Shown here in pieces: positions 1 through 5,048 of a stretch of 6,679 bases of DNA. How positions within the stretch are numbered: position 1 is the stretch's first letter; every line of letters starts with the position of its first letter. The notes beneath the pieces were generated by a model. The model saw nothing but the letters and a program-made list of their open reading frames with translations, had not been told where the DNA came from and made no database searches. Position numbers and translations under genes: made by a program. Origin of the DNA: Rhodothermaceae bacterium (GTDB lineage Bacteria; Bacteroidota; Rhodothermia; Rhodothermales; JAHEMB01); contig JAHEMB010000211.1 of the NCBI GenBank assembly GCA_024643915.1, positions 1 through 6,679 of the forward strand, given 5' to 3'.

Positions 1-243
1 GACTCTACTCTAAGACGTCTATGGGCTGCGTGGCAGACCTTGCTCAGACGAGGCGACCGAGGGGATCCTGGGGCGGCGAAAATGCTCTATTTGAGTTGAC
101 ACTTTCCGCGTTGTGTCGTGGGTCGGGATTCCGTAGCTTCGATTGGAGATCTGTTTGCGGCAGCCTGGTCATAGAGGGGCTATGCAGTTTTTCTTGCTTT
201 TCAGCCAGATTGCCATTCAATACCAATAGCGAGGACACGTACG

Positions 244-1023
244 ATGAAGCGGTTGTATCTCCTGGCCTTTTCGTTGATGCTGTTCAGCGTCGGGTGTAGC
301 ACGGCGCGGCAGGTTGCCCGCCAGGTTGGCGTGGGCGCTCAGGTGCCCGAGGGGGCGACCATGCTCTTCGACGGATCGCGCGCGATGCTCGACGAGAAAT
401 GGATATACTGGGAGGGCCCCCGCTTTGCGTCTGCCCTCCCGATCAAGTGGCAGATCGTCGATGACCCCGCTGATGCGGGGAGCGTGGTGATGACCAGTGA
501 TCCGGCTGCCGCCGGGGGGCAGTACGGCGCCGCCGACATCGTGACCAAAGAGAAATTCCGCGATTTCCGGCTACACATCGAGTTCCTGATCGCAGACGAA
601 GGCGGCAACAGCGGCGTTTACCTGCAGAACCGCTACGAAATCCAGGTGCTCGATGGTGACTCAACCGACCACGGCATGGCGGCGGTGATCAACGAGGCCG
701 CAGCGCCCTACTACCCGTATCACGGTGTGGGCCGGTGGAACGCGTACGACATCGTTTTCCGTGCCGCTCGCTTTGACAATGGGCAGCGCACGGAGCAAGC
801 CCTGCTGACCCTCTATTTCAACGGGGTCAAGGCACACACCAACCAGCCCATCCAGCAAGTGTGGGGCGGGCCCAACTCCGGCCTCGACGGGGGCAACGAC
901 GAAGGCCGAGGCATCACGGACCAGCCGGGCGGGCTCAAATTACAGGCCGAGGGCCACGACGTGCGCTACCGCAATATCTGGATCCAGACGCTGGATTTGA
1001 AGGATCCCGAGACGGATTTCTGA
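244..1023 (+). CDS. DUF1080 / 3-keto-disaccharide hydrolase-like lipoprotein
   Basis: A 259-residue exported protein with a DUF1080 domain (PF06439, concanavalin-like fold). Members act on 3-keto-glycosides or related sugars outside the cytoplasm; the substrate here is unknown. Residues 1-17 are a short basic-hydrophobic signal ending at Cys18 (SVGC). This is a relaxed lipobox, with Ser at -3 where Leu/Val/Ile is usual, so lipidation is likely but not certain. The domain starts at about residue 39 with MLFDG. It continues through FRDFRLHIEF (105-114), the signature GNSGVYLQNRYEIQVLD (121-137), GRWNAYDIVF (163-172) and a final strand with RYRNIWIQ (241-248), so it looks complete and of normal size. 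The ATG follows GAGGA (231-235) with 8 nt spacing, which supports the start. It is convergent with the IF-1 gene, and no operon partner is visible downstream. The fold assignment is firm; the enzymatic activity is inferred from the family. Confidence 0.88.
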   Translation: MKRLYLLAFSLMLFSVGCSTARQVARQVGVGAQVPEGATMLFDGSRAMLDEKWIYWEGPRFASALPIKWQIVDDPADAGSVVMTSDPAAAGGQYGAADIVTKEKFRDFRLHIEFLIADEGGNSGVYLQNRYEIQVLDGDSTDHGMAAVINEAAAPYYPYHGVGRWNAYDIVFRAARFDNGQRTEQALLTLYFNGVKAHTNQPIQQVWGGPNSGLDGGNDEGRGITDQPGGLKLQAEGHDVRYRNIWIQTLDLKDPETDF

Positions 1024-1040
1024 TCGCATCAAGGCGGCTG

Positions 1041-1086
1041 AAAAAACGCATGATAAAGGCGGCCCGCGCCATGTGCGCAAACCGCC
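1041..1086 (-). terminator. Hairpin terminator candidate downstream of IF-1 gene
   Basis: GGCGG (1058-1062) pairs with CCGCC (1082-1086). Inside, GCGC (1066-1069) pairs with GCGC (1075-1078) around a 5-nt loop, and the two stems are separated by a symmetric 3x3 internal loop (CCC against AAA). Read leftward, the hairpin is followed by TTTATC and, a little later, six T residues (complement of A6 at 1041-1046). That fits a terminator for the leftward IF-1 gene. The U-tract is interrupted, so efficiency is uncertain. A second GGCGG at 1033-1037 offers an alternative pairing. Confidence 0.45.
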
Positions 1087-1091
1087 CCATC

Positions 1092-1111
1092 GCCTTGCTC
1101 ATGAGCAAAGC
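1092..1111. repeat. 20-bp near-perfect palindrome in convergent spacer
   Basis: TTGCTCATGAGCAA (1095-1108) is a perfect 14-bp palindrome. Allowing one mismatched pair, it extends to 20 bp with GC at each end. It lies between the ends of two convergent genes, next to a separate hairpin. It could be part of a two-way terminator, although no T-tract follows it on either side, or a protein-binding site. The palindrome is directly visible; its function is unknown. Confidence 0.4.
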
Positions 1112-1146
1112 TCCGCGTCCGTAGCCTTCTTCCGTTAGCGCCGGGA

Positions 1147-1368
1147 TTACCCTTTGTACCTATAGACGATGCGGCCCTTCGAGAGGTCGTAGGGCGACAT
1201 TTCTACGTCGACGCGGTCGCCAGGGAGGATGCGGATAAAAAATTTGCGCATCTTGCCGGAGAGGAGGCCGAGGATTGTGTGCCCGTTGTCGAGTTCGACG
1301 CGGAACTGGGCGTTGGGGAGGGCTTCGGTGACGACACCTTCCTGCTTGATTGGTTCTTGCTTAGCCAT
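1147..1368 (-). CDS. infA: Translation initiation factor IF-1
   Basis: A 73-residue single S1-type OB-fold protein. IF-1 binds the A site of the 30S subunit and works with IF-2 and IF-3 during initiation. It aligns without gaps to remembered E. coli IF-1 over residues 1-71: LPNAQFRVELDNGH (17-30), SGKMRK (37-42), IRILPGD (45-51) and SPYDLSKGRIVYR (58-70). Two positions are unusual: the usual Ala34-His35 (Tyr35 in some species) is Gly34-Leu35, and residues 43-44 are FF. The usual infA neighbours (secY, map, rpmJ, rpsM) are absent; the gene stands alone between a terminator and a convergent gene. That may mean a relocated infA or a second paralogue. The ATG overlaps an NdeI-like CATATG, and no Shine-Dalgarno sequence is visible in the 30 nt upstream. 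Identity is secure; whether it is the only copy is unknown. Confidence 0.95.
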   Translation of the reverse strand: MAKQEPIKQEGVVTEALPNAQFRVELDNGHTILGLLSGKMRKFFIRILPGDRVDVEMSPYDLSKGRIVYRYKG

Positions 1369-1493
1369 ATGGATGGGTTAGGTGACTCGGGGTATCGATG
1401 AAAACGGGGGCCGCCGCACAGTTGGCACGATGGCTGTGTCTCCGTAGATAGAATCAGTATACGGGTTTACCTGCCAACATGGTCCGCCGTTCT

Positions 1494-1519
1494 AAAGAAA
1501 AAAGCCTTCCCTGGGAGGC
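1494..1519 (-). terminator. Rho-independent terminator of secreted-protein gene
   Basis: On the minus strand GCCT (1519-1516) pairs with AGGC (1507-1504), with two more C-G pairs possible inside after one mismatch. The loop is short. The stem is followed at once by TTTTTTCTTT (complement of 1503-1494). The site lies about 67 bp downstream of the stop of the leftward gene ending at 1586. It should separate that gene from IF-1, implying that IF-1 has its own promoter. Confidence 0.6.
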
Positions 1520-1585
1520 CACGTGGCATCGGTGTGCTCAGCAGACGTTTCGAAGACGAGAAGGCACGCACTGCGTGTGCGAACG

Positions 1586-2068
1586 CTATTCGGTATCGAA
1601 TTGAAGCCTGACATTCTCAATACGCGCCTGCACGCGCCCGTCGGCATCGGCGGTGCCCTGGATGGTGGCGCGCATCTTCAGATCGGGGGCATGCCCCTGC
1701 ACAATCAGCAGCAACTCCACTGATTCACCAAATACCCCATCCTCCTCCGTGCCGACGACAAAAGCATCGCTGCCTCGGCCTTGGTGGGAGACGCGGCTGA
1801 TGGTGCCGGTGCCGATAACGTGGGTGCCATCGACCTGGCCCTCTACACGGAAGCCGCCGCCGCGCCGAACCGCTACGTGAAACCGTATGTCGAGGCGCCC
1901 CTCCAGGCGGACCGGCTCGCTGCCAGGTACCTGGACGGTATGCCCCAGCGGCAAGCGTACCCGCGTAACGACAGGGCCGGACTGGGCCCATGCTGCTGTG
2001 ACGAGGACCGCCATCAGGGCGAGCAGGACTACCGCCCGGTTCAAGGTTTGCAGGGTCATTGTTACCAT
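1586..2068 (-). CDS. Secreted beta-rich protein of unknown function
   Basis: A 160-residue protein with no confident family assignment. Residues 1-28 form a clear Sec signal peptide: Arg11, then a hydrophobic core VVLLALMAVLV (13-23), then AWA at 26-28 with likely cleavage before Gln29. The mature part alternates polar and hydrophobic residues, has many Gly and Val, and contains no Cys, which suggests a small beta-sandwich or barrel in the periplasm or outside. Segments such as GTGTISRVS and a closing ADADGRVQARIENVRLQF recall a widespread uncharacterised secreted family in which a nanG-V-x-A-x-V-x-N-like strand ends the protein; this is pattern memory only. The reading frame is open further upstream to 2140, but the ATG at 2068 is preferred: GGAAG lies 3-4 nt before it and the signal peptide then starts normally. 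Another ATG at 2059 is also possible. The gene lies 205 bp downstream of the phosphatase on the same strand and has its own terminator. Confidence 0.75.
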   Translation of the reverse strand: MVTMTLQTLNRAVVLLALMAVLVTAAWAQSGPVVTRVRLPLGHTVQVPGSEPVRLEGRLDIRFHVAVRRGGGFRVEGQVDGTHVIGTGTISRVSHQGRGSDAFVVGTEEDGVFGESVELLLIVQGHAPDLKMRATIQGTADADGRVQARIENVRLQFDTE

Positions 2069-2260
2069 TTTCTTCCGTTCAGCGTTGCTGGCAAGAAATC
2101 CACAACCTACTCCTATTCTGCACATGCAGCTTGGTTTCAAGGTATTCTTCTATAAAACAAATGGCATGCCCAAATCTGCTCAATGACGGGCCGCGTCGAA
2201 ATTACCGCTGGCTTTACTTGGGCAGACCGACATTTGGCCGGGGAGAGATACTTCGAGCCG

Positions 2261-2272
2261 AGGCATATGCCT
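2261..2272. repeat. 12-bp perfect palindrome after phosphatase stop
   Basis: AGGCATATGCCT is a perfect palindrome just past the phosphatase stop codon (TAA, 2276-2274 on the minus strand). Read rightward it is followed by TTTTA, and read leftward by GC-rich DNA. It is therefore a poor terminator for the leftward phosphatase gene. A related shorter palindrome, GGCATGCC, lies at 2163-2170 in the same spacer. Function unknown. Confidence 0.3.
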
Positions 2273-2273
2273 T

Positions 2274-3281
2274 TTATGCACGAACAATCAGCAGCGCCAC
2301 GTCGTCGTCGATCCGGCCACCGGAGAATCGCTCGACCATGCTCCAAAGGCGGGAAAGAAGGGACTCGGCCGATGCGCCGTGGTGCAGGGCAACGAAGCGT
2401 GCCAACCGCTCCTCTCCAAAGGCTTCCCCCCGCAGATTGCGCGTCTCGACGAGGCCGTCGGTGTAGAGCAGGATGAGATCGCCTTTTTCAAAAGAGATTG
2501 TTTCGGTGAGGAAGAGCGGATCGGGTAGAAGGCCGAGGGCGGGGCCGGTTGGGCGAAGCCAGTGCACCTGGTGCGCCGAGGCCTGCCACCACAGCGCCGG
2601 GTTGTGGCCCGCGTTGCAATAGTGCAAGCGACGCTGCTCCACATCGAGCGCGAGCAAAAACAGGGTGACGAAGCGAATTGGCCCGAGGTTGTGACGGAAG
2701 ACCTCGTTGAGACGCCCGGCGAGGGCGTGCGGGGCGTCGTGCTGCGGCCCGAGGATGCGAAGCGCCGCCTGCATGTTTGACATCAGCATGCTCGCGGGCA
2801 GGCCCTTACCCATCACGTCGGCCACGAGGGCGCCCTGCATGTTGTCGCAGTACGGAAAGAAGTCGTAATAGTCGCCGCCGACGATGTGGGCGGGCTGGGC
2901 GTGTGCGGCGAAAGTCAGGCCGGGCAGGGCGGGCACGCAGCGCGGGAAGAGCTGCTGGTGCACCTGCGCCGCCATCTCCAGGTCGCGTTCGAGGGCGCGC
3001 TTCTGCGTCTCCGAATAATGATCGAGGCAGACGCAAAGGGTGAAATCCATCTCCAGCCGCGCCGGCTCCACCTCACCCTCGCAAAGGGCGCATCGCCCGA
3101 AACTGCCCTCGTCTAGGCAGGCAAGGGCATGGTCGATCTCCGAGACGACATGCAGGCCCGCCGCCGCGCCGTTGGCCCCGTTTCCCTGCTTCTCCTCCAT
3201 CGCCCCATTCAGCCAGGTCGTCACCTGTTCCCGGCGGCGGCTCAAGGTATCCCGAAATCGCTCCAGCAGCCCGGTTTCCAT
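2274..3281 (-). CDS. SpoIIE-type PP2C phosphatase with DksA/TraR-like zinc finger
   Basis: A cytoplasmic signalling protein of 335 residues, counted from the ATG at 3281; a GTG directly before it (3284) would add one residue. Residues 1-90 resemble DksA/TraR proteins: a charged helix, then SEIDHALACLDEGSFGRCALC and CLDH. The zinc ligands would be Cys64, Cys67, Cys85 and His88, keeping the 17-residue DksA spacing but with His in place of the fourth Cys; Cys83 is an extra one. A helix ending in LEMAAQVHQQLFP (about 101-113) is the usual linker into SpoIIE-type PP2C domains. The catalytic motifs are all present: GGDYYDF (Asp137), VADVMGKG (Asp155), CNAGHNPA (222-229), YTDG (Asp275) and DDD (325-327). 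An active Mn/Mg-dependent Ser/Thr phosphatase is therefore expected, typically acting on anti-sigma-factor antagonists. No STAS or kinase partner lies nearby. GAGAGAAAG upstream may serve as the ribosome site. The phosphatase call is firm; the zinc-finger homology is likely; the fused function is unknown. Confidence 0.92.
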   Translation of the reverse strand: METGLLERFRDTLSRRREQVTTWLNGAMEEKQGNGANGAAAGLHVVSEIDHALACLDEGSFGRCALCEGEVEPARLEMDFTLCVCLDHYSETQKRALERDLEMAAQVHQQLFPRCVPALPGLTFAAHAQPAHIVGGDYYDFFPYCDNMQGALVADVMGKGLPASMLMSNMQAALRILGPQHDAPHALAGRLNEVFRHNLGPIRFVTLFLLALDVEQRRLHYCNAGHNPALWWQASAHQVHWLRPTGPALGLLPDPLFLTETISFEKGDLILLYTDGLVETRNLRGEAFGEERLARFVALHHGASAESLLSRLWSMVERFSGGRIDDDVALLIVRA

Positions 3282-3453
3282 CACGCTTTCTCTCAGATAA
3301 TGCGGGTATTGTGGTACGTCGCCTGGTCAGGCAGGATTCGCCGTAACCCGCGCTGTCGTGTTTAAGTAAAAATATGTGTAAAGAATGACGCCCCGTTGTC
3401 ACCAGCCCGCAATAAGTTGCCGGTCCACCCCACTCAAAATCAAGCAGATAGCT
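3282..3453. promoter_or_regulatory. Divergent intergenic region with AT-rich island
   Basis: This 172-bp spacer separates two divergent genes and must hold the promoters for both unless the genes are read from elsewhere. An AT-rich island at about 3360-3386 stands out from GC-rich surroundings. On the minus strand it contains TATTTTTA (3374-3367), a 7/8 match to the Bacteroidota -7 element TAnnTTTG. No TTTG -33 element lies at the right distance, so the exact promoter is not assigned. GCCTG and CAGGC separated by 2 bp (3321-3332) make a small inverted repeat that could be an operator. Confidence 0.35.
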
Positions 3454-3978
3454 ATGTCGAAACCCGCCATCGAACTGTCGGTGTTGCAGCCCTTGGAGGC
3501 GTTACGGGTGCGTACGCGCGGCGCCTACGAGGGCACTATCACGGCGCCCGGTAAGCTCGTTTCCGACGGCAAGATCCTTTTTTCTTTGGATCGCGTGCTA
3601 AAGAAGGAAAAAGAGCTGGCTGAGAGCGTTGTTGAAAAGGCTTCCCGACGTAACGTCATTCCCCAGGAAAAGGCCGCGCAAGTATTCAAGGTCATTGCGA
3701 AAGAGGCGACCAAAAAAGCAACCGTGCTGGGGCAACTCGAAAAGCCCGGCTGGGTGCGCGCCGACGGAACAGATCGTCTTGCCGTGCTGCGATACGGGCG
3801 CGGGCGCAGCACCAGCTACGTCTTCGTCAGCGCCTACCGACTGCTGTTGTTGAAAAAGCTGCTGCGGAGCGACGAGGTGCGTTGCGCCGGTCCGCAGTCG
3901 CCCGTGTTGCTGCGACGCCGGGGCAGAGCCGTAGGAGTACTGACAGCGCTGACCATCGAACCCCACATACAACGATGA
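3454..3978 (+). CDS. Protein of unknown function, possibly clamp-like C-terminus
   Basis: A 174-residue soluble protein that I do not recognise; no signal peptide or membrane segment is visible. The frame is open upstream to 3385, but the ATG at 3454 (MSKPAIELS) is preferred because the upstream 23 codons look non-coding (Cys, Pro, His-rich). No Shine-Dalgarno sequence is evident. Residues 15-47 look beta-rich (LEALRVRTRG, DGKILFSLD). Residues 48-98 are a Lys/Glu-rich, probably helical segment. Residues 100-167 return to strands. The end (SAYRLLLLKKLL at 126-137, then DEVRCAGPQSPVLLRRRG, then AVGVLTALTIE) has the rhythm of the last domain of bacterial sliding clamps (DnaN), where a helix is followed by a strand, SPv-l and a vvmPm-like strand. 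The match is weak, the protein is half the size of DnaN, and this is only a suggestion. It diverges from the phosphatase gene. Confidence 0.7.
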   Translation: MSKPAIELSVLQPLEALRVRTRGAYEGTITAPGKLVSDGKILFSLDRVLKKEKELAESVVEKASRRNVIPQEKAAQVFKVIAKEATKKATVLGQLEKPGWVRADGTDRLAVLRYGRGRSTSYVFVSAYRLLLLKKLLRSDEVRCAGPQSPVLLRRRGRAVGVLTALTIEPHIQR

Positions 3979-3982
3979 TTTG

Positions 3983-3997
3983 CCCCTGAGGTAGGGG
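3983..3997 (+). terminator. Hairpin just after the unknown-protein stop codon
   Basis: CCCCT (3983-3987) pairs with AGGGG (3993-3997) around the 5-nt loop GAGGT, beginning 5 nt after the stop codon TGA (3976-3978). Its position suggests a role in 3'-end formation or transcript protection. No T-tract follows, so a classic rho-independent terminator is not supported. Confidence 0.3.
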
Positions 3998-4025
3998 GTA
4001 TGCCGTTGTCGTATCGCAGAATTCA

Positions 4026-4059
4026 CCAAATCCAAAATCCAAAAATCGAAATCTCGAAT
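4026..4059. repeat. Short imperfect CCA(n)T tandem array
   Basis: Five consecutive short units read CCAAAT, CCAAAAT, CCAAAAAT, CGAAAT and CTCGAAT. The A-tract grows 3, 4, 5 and then the unit degenerates to CGAAAT. The array lies between the end of the unknown-protein gene and the putative promoter of the GGGPS gene, in otherwise GC-rich DNA. It may be a bent or easily melted region, a simple-sequence expansion, or a remnant of a dispersed intergenic repeat. The array is directly visible; its role is unknown. Confidence 0.5.
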
Positions 4060-4068
4060 GGGTTCGGC

Positions 4069-4098
4069 TTGCGGAAAAGGCTGGAAGGGGCTAGTTTG
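4069..4098 (+). promoter_or_regulatory. Possible Bacteroidota-type promoter for GGGPS gene
   Basis: TTG (4069-4071) is followed after 20 bp by TAGTTTG (4092-4098). The Bacteroidota/Rhodothermota primary-sigma consensus is TTTG, then about 19-21 bp, then TAnnTTTG. Here the -7 box has one base fewer between TA and TTTG, so the match is imperfect. Transcription would begin near 4104, giving a leader of roughly 25 nt before the TTG start at 4130. Confidence 0.3.
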
Positions 4099-4129
4099 GC
4101 TCTTCTGAATCTCGCAATGGCATTCATTT

Positions 4130-4909
4130 TTGATCCAGCACGTGCGCCCGGATACGACCTACGACTATCTTCAGCGAGCGCGGCACGAGAAAGGCGCTGG
4201 CTTTATCGTGCTCATCGACCCGGATCGGTTGGCCGAAGAGGACTTGCCGCGCTTCGCCGCGTACTGCGCCGAAGCGGAGGTAGACGCCCTTTTCGTGGGC
4301 GGGAGTCTGCTCCACGCTATCGCCTTCGATCAGTATGTGCAGCGGCTGAAGGCAGCCTGCGACCTTCCGGTCATCGGCTTTCCCGGTTCGCTCAGCCAAC
4401 TCTCCGGCGCGCTCGACGCCGTGCTCTACCTCTCTGTCGTCAGCGGGCGCAACCCGGAGTACCTCTTCGGGCAACACGTCTATGCCGCCCCGCTTATTCG
4501 TCGGCTGGGCATTGAGCCCATCTCGACAGCCTACATGCTGGTCGAGTCCGGGCGGGCCACGACGGCGCAGTACATGAGTCATTCGATGCCCCTGCCGCGC
4601 AACAAGCCCGACGTGGCCGCCGCCACGGCCCTGGCCGCCGAGATGATGGGGATGCGCCTGCTCTTCACCGACGGCGGATCCGGTGCCGAGCATCCGGTGC
4701 CCGAAGAAATGATCGCTGCCATCACCGAGACGTGTGCGGCGCCGCTCGTGGTGGGTGGGGGCCTTAAGACGCCCGAGGAGGTGGCGCGCAAGGTGCGGGC
4801 AGGGGCTTCGTTCATCGTCGTTGGCAACGCCATCGAAAAGCGCCCCGACCCCGGTTACGTGACCGAATTGGCCGCTGCCGCCCACCTCGCCGTCCCGAAG
4901 CCATTCTGA
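4130..4909 (+). CDS. Geranylgeranylglyceryl phosphate synthase-like (GGGPS/PcrB family)
   Basis: A TIM-barrel prenyltransferase of 259 residues, as usual for bacterial group-II members. The family joins a polyprenyl diphosphate to sn-glycerol-1-phosphate, forming an ether bond. The chain length used here (geranylgeranyl or longer, as in Bacillus PcrB) cannot be read from sequence. Motifs in order: LIDPD (28-32), FVGGS (55-59), GFPGS (83-87), LSVVSGRNPEYLFGQH (101-116), AYMLVESG (134-141), the phosphate-loop-like DGGSGAEHPVP (181-191), and the C-terminal VVGGGLKTPEEVA (207-219) and VVGNAIE (230-236). The segment usually written YLEAGSGA is FTDGGSGA here. The frame is closed by TGA at 4106-4108, and the only usual start before the domain is TTG at 4130. 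An ATG at 4117 is out of frame and would join it if one T of the T5 run (4127-4131) were removed. No Shine-Dalgarno sequence is seen. Family assignment is strong; the start is uncertain. Confidence 0.92.
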   Translation: MIQHVRPDTTYDYLQRARHEKGAGFIVLIDPDRLAEEDLPRFAAYCAEAEVDALFVGGSLLHAIAFDQYVQRLKAACDLPVIGFPGSLSQLSGALDAVLYLSVVSGRNPEYLFGQHVYAAPLIRRLGIEPISTAYMLVESGRATTAQYMSHSMPLPRNKPDVAAATALAAEMMGMRLLFTDGGSGAEHPVPEEMIAAITETCAAPLVVGGGLKTPEEVARKVRAGASFIVVGNAIEKRPDPGYVTELAAAAHLAVPKPF

Positions 4910-4971
4910 TCGCCTGTTTCGCGCTTCGCTTTCTGCACCGTTCCACGCGCCTTCCTTCGGCCCTTCGGCAA

Positions 4972-4979
4972 TATCTTTG
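4972..4979 (+). promoter_or_regulatory. -7 promoter element (TAnnTTTG) for heparinase-like gene
   Basis: TATCTTTG is an exact match to the Bacteroidota -7 consensus TAnnTTTG. It lies in the 139-bp spacer between the GGGPS stop and the next start codon, on the correct strand. Transcription would start near 4985, leaving a leader of about 60 nt. The -33 region (around 4948-4953) has no clear TTTG, so the call rests on the -7 box and its position. Confidence 0.4.
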
Positions 4980-5048
4980 CATGGCGTAGGGTCGGAGCTG
5001 TCGAGGATCGGTGGCATTGGGGAAAGCAGGGCATCTAACGTCAGGAAA

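Noticed and set aside
96..101. TTGACA, a possible -35 box upstream of the lipoprotein gene
   Set aside because: No TATAAT-like sequence lies 16-18 bp downstream, and the probable host uses a different promoter consensus.
21..299. Plus-strand open frame of 92 codons before the lipoprotein gene
   Set aside because: It overlaps the lipoprotein start in another frame, has no visible ribosome site, and its translation shows no domain or signal.
1447..1480. TTGGCA and TATACT on the minus strand upstream of IF-1
   Set aside because: The two elements are only 10 bp apart, too close for a sigma-70 type promoter, and no TAnnTTTG element is present.
2069..2140. Upstream extension of the secreted protein to the start at 2140
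   Set aside because: The extra 24 residues would place a Cys-rich stretch before a complete signal peptide; the ATG at 2068 has a GGAAG sequence upstream and gives a normal Sec signal.
4000..4515. Plus-strand open frame with ATG at 4117 (MAFIFDPAR...) overlapping the GGGPS gene
   Set aside because: Its translation soon becomes Arg/Ser-rich and has no family match, while the overlapping frame has all GGGPS motifs. It is kept only as evidence in the start-site question.
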